NCBI GenBank assembly: GCA_017439345.1
Contig: JAFSJJ010000039.1
Coordinates: 1-64,000, forward strand
From: Synergistaceae bacterium
Lineage (GTDB): Bacteria; Synergistota; Synergistia; Synergistales; Aminobacteriaceae
Length of the DNA stretch: 64,000 bases
Reading direction: 5' to 3'
Positions 1 to 8,272 of this stretch are shown piece after piece. The notes under the pieces are model-generated. The model was not told the origin of the DNA. It made no database searches and saw nothing but the letters and a program-made list of their open reading frames with translations. The stretch's first letter is position 1, and each line of letters starts with the position of its first letter. The translations under genes were made by a program, and so were the position numbers.

Positions 1-43
1 ACTGAAAAATATACACGTGTTATTCATTGTTGTCAAGCCTTTC

Positions 44-81
44 ACAAAAAATTTCCCTCCCCTGAATGACTCAGAGAAGGG
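44..81 (-). terminator. Terminator of the rubrerythrin gene
   Basis: On the minus strand a G/C-rich hairpin (arms at about 55-66 and 71-81) is followed by a run of T (plus-strand A at 45-51). It lies just past the rubrerythrin stop codon and has the form of an intrinsic terminator. Confidence 0.65.
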
Positions 82-97
82 ATAAAAACTTCACGCT

Positions 98-637
98 TTA
101 ATAATTCTCTGCGTTGATCTCAAAATATGATTTCGGATGAGCACATGCCGGGCAGATTTCAGGAGCTTTAACTCCGACTACGATATGACCGCAGTTTCTG
201 CACTCCCACACTTTGACTTCACTGCGGGCAAAGACTTCCTGAGCTTCGACGTTCTTTAATAATGCCCTGTAACGTTCCTCGTGATGTTTCTCGATGGCTG
301 CTACGAGTCTGAATTTCGCTGCGAGTCCCTTGAAGCCCTCTGCCTCTGCTGTCTTGGCAAAGCCTTCGTACATGTCCGTCCACTCGTAATTTTCGCCGTC
401 TGCTGCTGCTGCGAGATTAGCTGCTGTGTCTCCGATTCCTTCAAGCTCCTTGAGCCACATTTTAGCGTGTTCCTTCTCGTTGTCTGCTGTCTTGAGGAAT
501 AACGCCGAAATCTGCTCATAGCCTTCTTTCTTAGCTACTGAAGCAAAGTAAGTGTATTTGTTGCGTGCCTGCGACTCTCCTGCAAAAGCCGCCTGTAAAT
601 TCTTCTCGGTCTGAGTACCTGCGTATTTGTTCGCCAT
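98..637 (-). CDS. rbr: Rubrerythrin
   Basis: This non-haem di-iron peroxidase reduces hydrogen peroxide in the cytoplasm of anaerobes using electrons from reduced rubredoxin-like partners. The 179-residue protein has an N-terminal ferritin-like four-helix domain with iron-ligand motifs (GES around E21, EKEH at 54-57, EKHHE further on) and a C-terminal rubredoxin-like domain with C146/C149 and C162/C165. I chose the ATG at 637 over one at 658 because GGGGGAAA lies about 8 bases ahead of it and MANKYAGT is the usual family start. It lies about 50 bp downstream of the hydrogenase gene on the same strand and may be co-transcribed with it. The family call is secure. Confidence 0.96.
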   Translation of the reverse strand: MANKYAGTQTEKNLQAAFAGESQARNKYTYFASVAKKEGYEQISALFLKTADNEKEHAKMWLKELEGIGDTAANLAAAADGENYEWTDMYEGFAKTAEAEGFKGLAAKFRLVAAIEKHHEERYRALLKNVEAQEVFARSEVKVWECRNCGHIVVGVKAPEICPACAHPKSYFEINAENY

Positions 638-686
638 TTTGTAAATTTCCCCCTTCATTAAATATTAGCGATTATTATAACATGCT

Positions 687-2207
687 TTACTCTTCAAGCT
701 GAGGCAGAATGCTTTCAAATTCGCTTTCGTATGCGTGAGCCTTCTCCGTCTTCTTCTTGATTTTATTCACCTCGTTAGCTGCCTGACTGATTAATTCTAC
801 AGTTCCTGCTCCTCCTACACAGCCTCCGGGACAGCCCATGCCTTCGAGCAAGTAGCCGTTATATTTTCCTGCTTTTGCTAACTGAAGCATTTTTCTGCAA
901 TTATCAAGACCTTCTGCGTACGCTACATTAACGACTCGTTCAGGGTGAGTATGTTTTATGCAGTTTACCACAGCTGAAGCGACTCCTCCCGACACTGCAA
1001 AGCCCCGGCCGTCAGCACTCGCGGAATTCGGAACTTCCATAGACTCAAGCGCATTGAAATCTACTTCTTTAGCCTCGAACATTCCCAAGACTTCCTCAAA
1101 TGTAAGCACGAAATCTATATCACTGCGAATACTTTTGCGGCTCGCTTCGAGTTTCTTAGCTGCACACGGTCCGACAAACGCAACTTTACAGCCCGGATGT
1201 TCCTTCTTGAGTAATCGACCTGTTAAGACCATAGGAGTCAAAGCCATGCTGATACACTCTGCGAACTGGGGAAATTCCTTCTTGGCCATGACGCTCCACG
1301 CAGGACAACATGACGTACCCATGAAGGGCAGCTTATCGGGGACTTCGTTAATGAAGTCTTCAGCTTCCTGTAACGTGCACAAATCAGCACCGATAGCAAC
1401 TTCTACCATGTCATGAAATCCCAGAGCCTTGAACGCAGAACGCATTTTCTCAGGTGCTAAATCTTTCCCGAACTGTCCGGCTACAGCAGGAGCAATCGCA
1501 GCATAAACAGGAACTTCACTTCTTATAGCCTGGATACACTGGAAAATTTGAGCCTTATCAGCAATCGCCCCGAAAGGACAATTCGCTAAACACATTCCGC
1601 ATGAAACGCACTTATCTTGATTAATCTCTGCACGTCCGAATTCATCTGTTATAATCGCCTTCATTCCGCACGCTTTGGCACACGGTCTCTCAAGACGCAA
1701 AATTACCCCGTATTGACACACTCCCATACAACGCCCGCACTTAACGCACTTTGACTCGTCAATATGAGCCTGTCCCTTCTCGAAATAAATTGCGTCTTTA
1801 GGACAAACTTGACTGCACGGACGAGCAAGACACCCTTGACACTGGTCGCTGATCACTACTTTATTATCAGGACATGAATGACAAGCGAATTTGATTATGT
1901 TGATTAATGGAGGCTGATAATATTTCTCAGGGTGAACGCACTCTTCAGCACCTGTTGAGACCGGAGCATGTTCACTTGCTTTGCGTAAAGGCAGACCCAT
2001 TGCAAGCCTCATTCGTTCTCTGACTATGGCACGTTCAAGAAATACGCTCTCTCTGTAGCGCGAGACTTCACCTGGAATTATTCTATACGGTATCAATTCC
2101 ATCTCGGACAAGTCGCCCTCTTTGTAGTTATAAGACAACTTTGCGACCTCTGCGAAAATTGCGCGCCTTATATCGTTAATCGATGTGTGAATTCCTCTCA
2201 TACCCAT
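687..2207 (-). CDS. Monomeric [FeFe] hydrogenase, group B type, with ferredoxin domains
   Basis: This is an iron-only hydrogenase that interconverts protons and H2, probably with ferredoxin, in fermentative redox balance. The 506 residues hold a cysteine-rich iron-sulfur region (about 109-135), two ferredoxin-like clusters (CVKCGRCMGVC near 154 and CVSCGMCLANC near 200) and the H-cluster domain with its three motifs: TSCCPAW at 298-304, GPCAAKK at 346-352 and EGMGCPGGCVGG at 455-466. GPC replaces the usual MPC in the second motif, as in group B/B3-like enzymes. No maturase genes (hydE, F, G) or HydB/C partners are in the window. A promoter-like ATGACA-N17-TATAAT sits upstream. The domain call is sure; the group is inferred. 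Confidence 0.93.
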   Translation of the reverse strand: MGMRGIHTSINDIRRAIFAEVAKLSYNYKEGDLSEMELIPYRIIPGEVSRYRESVFLERAIVRERMRLAMGLPLRKASEHAPVSTGAEECVHPEKYYQPPLINIIKFACHSCPDNKVVISDQCQGCLARPCSQVCPKDAIYFEKGQAHIDESKCVKCGRCMGVCQYGVILRLERPCAKACGMKAIITDEFGRAEINQDKCVSCGMCLANCPFGAIADKAQIFQCIQAIRSEVPVYAAIAPAVAGQFGKDLAPEKMRSAFKALGFHDMVEVAIGADLCTLQEAEDFINEVPDKLPFMGTSCCPAWSVMAKKEFPQFAECISMALTPMVLTGRLLKKEHPGCKVAFVGPCAAKKLEASRKSIRSDIDFVLTFEEVLGMFEAKEVDFNALESMEVPNSASADGRGFAVSGGVASAVVNCIKHTHPERVVNVAYAEGLDNCRKMLQLAKAGKYNGYLLEGMGCPGGCVGGAGTVELISQAANEVNKIKKKTEKAHAYESEFESILPQLEE

Positions 2208-2247
2208 TGTGTAAAGTCCTCCTGATTCAATCTTAATACTTTATGCA

Positions 2248-2276
2248 ATTATACGGGAGCAAAAATCTTTTGTCAT
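2248..2276 (-). promoter_or_regulatory. Candidate vegetative promoter of the hydrogenase gene
   Basis: On the minus strand ATGACA (2271-2276) and TATAAT (2248-2253) are separated by 17 bases, about 40 bases upstream of the hydrogenase start codon. Only the -35 departs from consensus. Confidence 0.55.
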
Positions 2277-2299
2277 TGCTAAGATAACGTGAATTTTTC

Positions 2300-2327
2300 G
2301 TATTAGTAATTGTATTAGTAACTCAGT
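2300..2327. repeat. Copy 1 of a 28-bp dispersed repeat
   Basis: These 28 bases are identical to 50456-50483. Each copy holds two tandem GTATTAGTAA units 12 bp apart. This copy lies about 93 bp upstream of the hydrogenase start, just beyond its candidate -35 box, and 9 bp past the end of the MFS gene. It could be an operator with two half-sites on one DNA face, or a relic of a small mobile repeat. Confidence 0.6.
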
Positions 2328-2336
2328 CAGTGAAGA

Positions 2337-3524
2337 TTACTTGTTCTTGTTAGGGACTCTTATACTAGCAGCATATGCACTATTAAGCAACCCGAATACT
2401 GCGGACATTATAAATAACGTCTCAATTCCCAGAGTCTGCCATATCCACCCGCCGAATAATGCTATTAATATCGTGATTAAGTGATTGACTGACACTCCGG
2501 TTGAAATCGTTGCTTTGACTTCCTCTTGATTATCCGAAATGTCTTGAACATATACATTTGAAGCCATCGAAGCAAGAGATATAACAGAGTCAAGAATGTA
2601 ATTCACACAGCATACTATAAAAGCGACTCTCATAGAGAACATGTGATGAGCAAATCCGTAAAAGAAGCACACTATGACAAGAATCAAAGTATCTGCGACC
2701 ATGACGATTTTATAACCGAGCTTGTCTATGATTTTCCCTATTATAGGCGAACATACGAAACTAGCTATAGCTGACAGAGCGAATAATATGCTGATTGCCA
2801 TTGCTCCAGCTCCGTAGAATAAAACGAGTAAATAGGGTCCGAACGTGAAGAAAATTTGCTTTCTTGCTCCGTAGAAAATTTCTAGCATGTAAAATTTCGT
2901 GTACTTCCTGCGGAAATAAAATCTGCTGACGTTTTGATCCTGAATGCTCCTGCCTGTCATGTTAAGCGATATAAAGAAGCCTATAACTATAATTACCGTT
3001 GAAGCCGTAAAAGTGAACCTGTAAAGATATTTCATGCCTGCAAGAAAGTAAAATATTACTGCGACAAGTATATAGCCTGCCAAAGTCCCAAATTGATACG
3101 CTGAATTCTGAATGCCGAGTGCTGCTCCTCCCCTGCCTTCTTGAGAATATTGCAATGCTAATGTGCTTCTCATTCCGAACTGCATATGTTCACCGAGTGA
3201 ATACACGAATACAGCCATAGTAACAGGGACTCTCTGAGCGGGTACAAGAACCTGCATAGTCATTCCTGCTAACATGACGAGTGCGCCTGCCTTGAAGATT
3301 TTCTCCGCACTGAATTCATATAACACAGCTAACACGAACACTAACAGGAAGCCGGGAAGCTCGCGAAAGAATTCTGAGACTCCACGGTCAAATTGATTCA
3401 TATTGACTATTTCGGCTAAATAATTATCGATGACTGCCTTATATAACCCGTAAGCAAGCCCGAACGTTACGAGCGAGATAATAAATGTCTTGTAATTTGC
3501 TTCAGATTTGAAGACTGAACTCAT
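2337..3524 (-). CDS. Major facilitator superfamily transporter
   Basis: A 395-residue inner-membrane protein with about 12 hydrophobic segments, the usual MFS length and topology. The N-terminal half ends with a loop near residue 205, and the second half starts with a TKFYMLEIFYGARKQ segment. GGAGG lies about 13 bases before the ATG at 3524. The substrate cannot be read from the sequence. It is divergent from the flavoprotein gene at 3609, and the two share an 84-bp intergenic region. It could be a sugar, drug or organic-acid carrier. Confidence 0.8.
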   Translation of the reverse strand: MSSVFKSEANYKTFIISLVTFGLAYGLYKAVIDNYLAEIVNMNQFDRGVSEFFRELPGFLLVFVLAVLYEFSAEKIFKAGALVMLAGMTMQVLVPAQRVPVTMAVFVYSLGEHMQFGMRSTLALQYSQEGRGGAALGIQNSAYQFGTLAGYILVAVIFYFLAGMKYLYRFTFTASTVIIVIGFFISLNMTGRSIQDQNVSRFYFRRKYTKFYMLEIFYGARKQIFFTFGPYLLVLFYGAGAMAISILFALSAIASFVCSPIIGKIIDKLGYKIVMVADTLILVIVCFFYGFAHHMFSMRVAFIVCCVNYILDSVISLASMASNVYVQDISDNQEEVKATISTGVSVNHLITILIALFGGWIWQTLGIETLFIMSAVFGLLNSAYAASIRVPNKNK

Positions 3525-3608
3525 AAAAAATTATAACCTCCGATTGAACTTGATAAATCTGATAATATATCATTATGCAGCATAAATTTTGCAGGAGGGT
3601 AATATATC

Positions 3609-4280
3609 ATGAAAGCACTATTTGTAAACGCCTCACCGCGAAAGAACTGGAACACCTTCAAGATGCTTGAGAGTGCAATGAAGGGAGCAGGCGACTCAGG
3701 GGCAGAGACGAAATTAATTCACCTTTACGATTATAATTTCAAAGGCTGTGTGTCATGTTTTGCATGTAAGTTAAAGAATGCTAAGACTCAGGGCTTGTGC
3801 GCATACCGCGATGACTTGAGACCGGTACTTGAAGAGGCTTTGAACTCTGACATCGTAGTTATAGGCAGTCCGATTTATTTCTCATATCCGACAGGGATGA
3901 TGCGTTCATTTCTTGAGAGATTCATATTTCCGATTATGAGCTACAGCTTTGGCCCGGACGGGAAGAGACTCAGCGCAATTGACAGAAAGATTTACTCAGC
4001 TGTGATTTACACTATGAATTGTCCTGAAGATTTAGCCGCAAAGATTCATTATCCTGAATATCTCGAGCCTAATGCTAATGCTATGCAAACGGTTCTTGGC
4101 TACTGTGAGACCTTGTGCGCTTACAACACGTATCAATTTGCGAATTATGACAGATACGAAGCTAACATGTTCGATGAGAAAAAGAAAGCTGAACATAGAG
4201 AAAAAGTTTTCCCCGAGGACTTAAAGAAGGCTTATGAACTCGGAGCGCGTTTAGTTGCTAAGGCTAAGGCTCATGAGTAA
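3609..4280 (+). CDS. Flavodoxin-fold FMN oxidoreductase (iron-sulfur flavoprotein-like)
   Basis: The 223-residue protein starts with the flavodoxin-like strand and phosphate loop MKALFVNASPRKNWNT, typical of NADPH-dependent FMN reductases. A cysteine cluster follows (CVSCFAC near residue 41, then GLC), as in iron-sulfur flavoproteins or the electron-accepting multimeric flavodoxin family. The segment VVIGSPIYFSYPTGMMRSFLER is the usual second FMN-binding loop. It is a cytoplasmic electron-transfer or reductase protein of unknown partner. GCAGGAGG lies about 10 bases before the ATG. The downstream exported-protein gene overlaps its stop by 8 bp. Confidence 0.85.
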   Translation: MKALFVNASPRKNWNTFKMLESAMKGAGDSGAETKLIHLYDYNFKGCVSCFACKLKNAKTQGLCAYRDDLRPVLEEALNSDIVVIGSPIYFSYPTGMMRSFLERFIFPIMSYSFGPDGKRLSAIDRKIYSAVIYTMNCPEDLAAKIHYPEYLEPNANAMQTVLGYCETLCAYNTYQFANYDRYEANMFDEKKKAEHREKVFPEDLKKAYELGARLVAKAKAHE

Positions 4281-4755
4281 GAAATTTATTGCAGTAATAT
4301 TTATCTTGTTATATGCGTCATGTGTATTTGCGTTTAATGCTCCTGAAGGCTTTGCAGGAATCAAGTGGCGCAGTTATTTTCACGAGTTCGACAACATGAA
4401 AGAGTATGCTCGCAAAGGAATACGCTTTAAAGTTTTTACTCGTGAAGGCGATAATATTGCCCTGAATAATATTCGTCCTGTTCATGTGTTCTATAATTTT
4501 CTTGACGGCAGGTTTTCAGGAGTCAATATGGTCCTCGATATATCAGACAAGGACAAGGCACTTGACATATTAACCAGACAATACGGAGCTTGCAGGAAAC
4601 TTAACGAGTTCTCTTATATCTGGGAATTTCCGGAGTGTGATCAAATATTCCCGTTCATAATCAAAGCAGAGAGTCTTGAAATTCGCGGAGGCAGCAGAAT
4701 ATTTAACGTTCAGTATTCGACACCGGAAGAAAGCGAATTCGTCAGCACTCTATAA
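4273..4755 (+). CDS. Exported protein of unknown function
   Basis: I do not recognise this 160-residue protein. From the ATG at 4273 it begins with a clear signal peptide (MSKKFIAVIFILLYASCVFA), which argues against a start at 4255 that would put LRLRL ahead of the signal. The mature part has alternating beta-rich segments and a GFAGIKWRSYF motif after the cleavage site, like small envelope proteins of Gram-negative bacteria. It overlaps the stop of the flavoprotein gene by 8 bp and is probably translationally coupled to it. A hairpin with a T-rich tail follows at 4764-4803. Confidence 0.7.
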   Translation: MSKKFIAVIFILLYASCVFAFNAPEGFAGIKWRSYFHEFDNMKEYARKGIRFKVFTREGDNIALNNIRPVHVFYNFLDGRFSGVNMVLDISDKDKALDILTRQYGACRKLNEFSYIWEFPECDQIFPFIIKAESLEIRGGSRIFNVQYSTPEESEFVSTL

Positions 4756-4763
4756 AAAAATTT

Positions 4764-4803
4764 CCCCTTGAACGTGCGATAAAGAACTTCAGGGGGATTT
4801 ATT
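4764..4803 (+). terminator. Hairpin terminator after the exported protein gene
   Basis: CCCCTTGAA (4764-4772) pairs with TTCAGGGG (4788-4795), including a G-T pair, and is followed by ATTTATTAT. It is a weak to moderate intrinsic terminator. Confidence 0.5.
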
Positions 4804-4928
4804 ATAATGTTTTACCCGATAATAATATTAAAAATATCTCATCCGTAATTCTTGCCTTGAAGTCAATTAGAAAGAACAAGCAGGCTCTAAAATATTTCCA
4901 AGATAAAACGAAAGGAGCTTTTCAAATC

Positions 4929-5180
4929 ATGGAAGAATTAGAAATCGCAGTCGGCGCAGGAGCAACAACAGGAGCTTTAACAGGAGCAGGGATAATCTCA
5001 TCAAGCGGAACTGTAGCAGGCTTAGTAACAGAATGTGCAACAGGGGCAGGCGTTATGGAGTTCGTTACTTTTGGCAAAGGAGCAGCAGCTCTCATAGGAG
5101 GTCTCGGTCCTGTAGGTCTTGCGATTGCAGGGATAGGCGGAGTTGCTTTAATCGCACACGCTTTGAGCAGTAAAAATTGA
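4929..5180 (+). CDS. Small glycine/alanine-rich hydrophobic protein
   Basis: The frame is open from 4857, but AAGGAG (4912-4917) lies 11 bases before the ATG at 4929, giving an 83-residue protein. It begins MEELEIAVGAGATTGAL and is almost wholly Gly, Ala, Ile, Leu and Val, with repeated GxxxG spacing (glycine-zipper-like) and a short basic tail SSKN. There is no classical signal peptide. Such peptides insert into or oligomerise in membranes; bacteriocin-like, holin-like or toxin roles are all possible, and none can be proven here. It stands alone, followed by a strong hairpin terminator. A second glycine-rich protein, this one exported, is encoded at 42820-43269. Confidence 0.6.
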   Translation: MEELEIAVGAGATTGALTGAGIISSSGTVAGLVTECATGAGVMEFVTFGKGAAALIGGLGPVGLAIAGIGGVALIAHALSSKN

Positions 5181-5193
5181 TAACGAATATCAA

Positions 5194-5238
5194 TCCTCCT
5201 GACTCTGAGCTTATCTCATCAGGAGGACATAATTTTTT
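5194..5238 (+). terminator. Intrinsic terminator after the small glycine-rich gene
   Basis: TCCTCCTGA (5194-5202) and TCAGGAGGA (5218-5226) form a perfect 9-bp stem, followed by a T-rich tail ending TTTTTTCT. It separates this gene from the convergent dehydrogenase gene. Confidence 0.8.
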
Positions 5239-6261
5239 CTAGTCAAATATCAGTGAGATCTTTCTGATTGAAGGGTCTCTGCTGTCCACGAAATCAAATG
5301 CCTTCTGAGCCTCCAAGAACGGGAACGTATGAGACACTGCGCCGTTGAGATTCACTTTATGTTCATTGACCAGCTTGATTACTTCGCCGAACTTTCTATT
5401 CTGAAGCCTTGAGCCTCGAATATCTAACTCCTTTGAAGTTATCACGAATTGATTTATCTCATCAGGAGCTATACTGAATCCCATCGTAATAACTCTAGTA
5501 GCGTTGCCTGCTGCCTGACATGCACTTAACAAGCTGCCTTTGACACATGCCGCATCAACCGTAACAGTGGGGCCGTAGCCTCCGGTTAATTCCTTAGCGC
5601 GCTTCACTAAGTCTTCATTTCGTGAGTTAATCTTGTACGTAGCACCGTTTGCAAGAGCTTCATCAAGTCTTGCTTCGTCAATGTCTGCCATGATGATACT
5701 ATGAGGGTTAAAGAGTTTTACTATTCGCAATAAGCTGCTTCCTAATGCTCCTGCGCCGATTATAAGCACATCATCTTCTGACTCTAACTGCGCACGTGAA
5801 CAGCACTGAACGGCAATAGTAGTAGGTTCAATCATGACAGCGTCTTTGTATTCAAGAAAGTCCGGAATAACGTAGCAGTCGCCTTCAGGGACAGCCATAA
5901 ATTCTCTATAACCTCCGTCAATGTGAACGCCTCGAACCTGCAAATTCTGACAGACATTAGGACGCGACTTTTTGCAGGCGTAACAGTGTCCGCAGGCCGT
6001 AACCTGATCTATTATGACTCTTTCGCCTACTTTACGGGTCTTGACGTTTGAGCCGACTTCTACGATTTCGCCGACTATCTCATGACCGATGACTCTGGGA
6101 TAAGTTGCAGCAGCGTTGGTGCCGTGATAAATTCCTACGTCAGAGCCGCATATACCTGAAGCCTTGATCTTGACTAAGACGTTATCATGTTCGTTGATTT
6201 CGGGCTTTGGCATGTCGATAATCTTTAACTCATTTGGTTTAACGATTTGTACTGCTTTCAT
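5239..6261 (-). CDS. Zinc-dependent alcohol/polyol dehydrogenase
   Basis: A medium-chain dehydrogenase/reductase of 340 residues that probably oxidises a polyol or sugar acid with NAD(P)+. Catalytic zinc ligands are visible as C38 (GICGSD) and H60-E61 (GHE). Four structural-zinc cysteines are C90, C93, C96 and C104. The nucleotide-binding loop is the GAGALGSS segment near residue 170. It resembles the sorbitol, threonine and L-galactonate dehydrogenase group. It follows a TRAP transporter operon on the same strand (dctP, dctQ, dctM), so it likely acts on the imported compound. The exact substrate is unknown. Confidence 0.88.
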   Translation of the reverse strand: MKAVQIVKPNELKIIDMPKPEINEHDNVLVKIKASGICGSDVGIYHGTNAAATYPRVIGHEIVGEIVEVGSNVKTRKVGERVIIDQVTACGHCYACKKSRPNVCQNLQVRGVHIDGGYREFMAVPEGDCYVIPDFLEYKDAVMIEPTTIAVQCCSRAQLESEDDVLIIGAGALGSSLLRIVKLFNPHSIIMADIDEARLDEALANGATYKINSRNEDLVKRAKELTGGYGPTVTVDAACVKGSLLSACQAAGNATRVITMGFSIAPDEINQFVITSKELDIRGSRLQNRKFGEVIKLVNEHKVNLNGAVSHTFPFLEAQKAFDFVDSRDPSIRKISLIFD

Positions 6262-6284
6262 GATAAATTTTTCACCTCGTTAGA

Positions 6285-6371
6285 TTTATGAATCTTACCC
6301 CTCTAAATCTCCCCTTGTCAGGAGCGACTTGACTCTTGCACCGTCACTGTGAAGGGAAGGCCGGGAAGGGT
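6285..6371. other. Intergenic segment with a degenerate inverted structure
   Basis: The 110-bp gap between dctM and the dehydrogenase contains CTAAATCTCCCCTT and, 40 bases on, AAGGGTTTAG, an imperfect inverted repeat. It might be an attenuating hairpin that lowers dehydrogenase expression relative to the transporter, or a decayed interspersed palindrome. No gene is visible. Confidence 0.3.
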
Positions 6372-7655
6372 TTAGATTCCATATAGCAAGCCTACCAGCC
6401 ATAAAGTTACAGGCGGGCAGTAAGTTACGAGTAACAACACGATAAAATTACAGATTAAGAACGGGATTATAGCTTTCGTTCCCTCTGCAATAGAAATTTT
6501 CCCGATTGAAGTCGTGATAAATAAGCAAACTCCGACAGGGGGAGTCGTTAAGCCTATGACGAGATTTAACACGCACATGACTCCGAACTGAATCGGACTG
6601 ACTCCGAGCTGAGTTACAACAGGAAGCAATACCGGGAACAAGATAGTTAATGCTGCTATAGTCTCCATGAAACAGCCTACGAATAACAGGAAGATATTTA
6701 TTATCAGCAATATCACAAACTTATTTTGAGTCACAGAAAGAATCCAATTCGCTATCATTGTAGGGATCTGCTCTTTAGTGAGGACGTAAGCAAAGACGTT
6801 AGCAAAACCTACAAGGACCATTATTCCGGCTGCTCCGACCATTGAGTCGCGTATGACTGCAAGGGCTGACTTAATGCTCAATTCGCGGTATATAAAGAAG
6901 CCTACGAACAAAGCGTAAAGAACTGCGATAATACTTGCTTCAGTAGGTGTTACGATTCCTGTTAATATTCCTGCAAGAATTATGACCATCATCAATAACG
7001 CCCAGAAAGCCTCGCGTCCTGACGAAATTATCTCTCTGAAAGTTGCCCGCCTCTCGTTCTTGGGATAATTGCGCTTCACCGAGATAACCCACGCTACAAT
7101 CATCATGCCTAAGCCCATTAGGACTCCGGGAATGACTCCGGCAACAAACATCTTTGATACGCTGATACCCGTTAGAGTACCCGCCATAATCATTGGAACA
7201 GAAGGGGGAATTATAGGGCCGATACATGAACTCGCAGCAGTTACAGCAACCGAATAATCAGCATCGTAGCCGTCTTTGACCATTGCAGGAATGAGAATCC
7301 CTCCCAGTGAAGCAGCATCAGCCGCAGCAGTTCCGGAGACTCCTGCGAAGATCATTGAAGCTCCTATATTTGCAAGGCCAAGACCTCCCCGAATGTGGCC
7401 GATGACTTTATCGCAAAATCTTACTATCTGATAAGTAATGCCGCCTGTGTTCATTAAGTTGCCTGCTAACATGAAGCCGGGAATGCATAACAGCGTGAAC
7501 GAGTCCAAGCCTGAAAAGAATCTCTGAGCGAACGTTACAAGAGGCATGTTCTCGAGAATGAAATATAAGAGGCTCGAAATTCCCAGACAGTAAGCGACAG
7601 GGAAGCCTACGAACAAGAATACAAGAAAGCTCAGGAATAAGACAGCTACACTCAT
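6372..7655 (-). CDS. dctM: TRAP transporter large permease, DctM family
   Basis: The 427-residue, roughly 12-segment inner-membrane subunit of a tripartite ATP-independent transporter, which uses an ion gradient to import organic acids delivered by the DctP receptor. Family features are the N-terminal FVGFPVAYCLGISSLLYF segment, the GLANIGASMIFAGVSGTAAADAASLG stretch, PPSVPMI near residue 150 and the C-terminal LTTPPVGVCLF. Its ATG overlaps the dctQ stop by 4 bp, so the two are translationally coupled. Confidence 0.95.
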   Translation of the reverse strand: MSVAVLFLSFLVFLFVGFPVAYCLGISSLLYFILENMPLVTFAQRFFSGLDSFTLLCIPGFMLAGNLMNTGGITYQIVRFCDKVIGHIRGGLGLANIGASMIFAGVSGTAAADAASLGGILIPAMVKDGYDADYSVAVTAASSCIGPIIPPSVPMIMAGTLTGISVSKMFVAGVIPGVLMGLGMMIVAWVISVKRNYPKNERRATFREIISSGREAFWALLMMVIILAGILTGIVTPTEASIIAVLYALFVGFFIYRELSIKSALAVIRDSMVGAAGIMVLVGFANVFAYVLTKEQIPTMIANWILSVTQNKFVILLIINIFLLFVGCFMETIAALTILFPVLLPVVTQLGVSPIQFGVMCVLNLVIGLTTPPVGVCLFITTSIGKISIAEGTKAIIPFLICNFIVLLLVTYCPPVTLWLVGLLYGI

Positions 7656-8194
7656 GATTTAACGACCTCCTCAACGTCATAATTTCCGATTGTCTCTTCT
7701 TCAGGACTCTTTAATAAATCTTTTGTATCAGTTCCAAACGCGAGCAGAATAATTTTTATCGAGTAAGAAATTGCCTGCAAAATCACGAATAACAAGACAG
7801 AAAAGTTAATCCACTGCATGGGAATCTGCATAGCTGTTGATACCATTCTGAAGCGTAAGAATACAAATTTCGGCATTGAGTAATACGCAAGATAAACATC
7901 AAATAATATTAAGATCGTACAGACTATAATCTCATAAATTTTCTTGAAGCCTGCGCTGAATTTTGAAGTGAACATATCGACTCTTGCATATTCGTCTTTC
8001 ATTGAGACGACTCCGGCACCTACTGCAACAGAATATATAAATAAGTATCTCGCAGCCTCTTCAGTCCAAGACGGTACAACGGGTAAAAATGTCCTGCTGA
8101 AGACCTGAACGACTACTGCAGCAATATAGCCTATCATTCCGATAACTGCCAGGAAAGACAACAGCCAGTAATAAATTTTCGTTAAGATTTTCAT
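7652..8194 (-). CDS. dctQ: TRAP transporter small permease, DctQ family
   Basis: The 180-residue small membrane subunit has four hydrophobic segments, with the family pattern VVQVFSRTFLPVVPSWTEEAARYLFIY in the second one. It pairs with DctM in the inner membrane. It lies 78 bp after dctP and overlaps dctM by 4 bp. GGAG lies about 10 bases ahead of the ATG. Confidence 0.93.
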   Translation of the reverse strand: MKILTKIYYWLLSFLAVIGMIGYIAAVVVQVFSRTFLPVVPSWTEEAARYLFIYSVAVGAGVVSMKDEYARVDMFTSKFSAGFKKIYEIIVCTILILFDVYLAYYSMPKFVFLRFRMVSTAMQIPMQWINFSVLLFVILQAISYSIKIILLAFGTDTKDLLKSPEEETIGNYDVEEVVKS

Positions 8195-8272
8195 GATGAG
8201 TGAAGACTCCTTTTTATAAAAAAATAGCCGATGCGCAAAGATTTACACACCGGCGCAAATTATTTCGTTAAG

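Noticed and set aside
958-1416. Open frame of 152 residues opposite the hydrogenase gene
   Set aside because: It mirrors the strongly conserved hydrogenase frame and resembles no known protein.
6285-6371. Insertion-sequence remnant or clear interspersed palindrome between dctM and the dehydrogenase gene
   Set aside because: The inverted match is imperfect and I found no second copy in the window; kept only as a weak intergenic structure.
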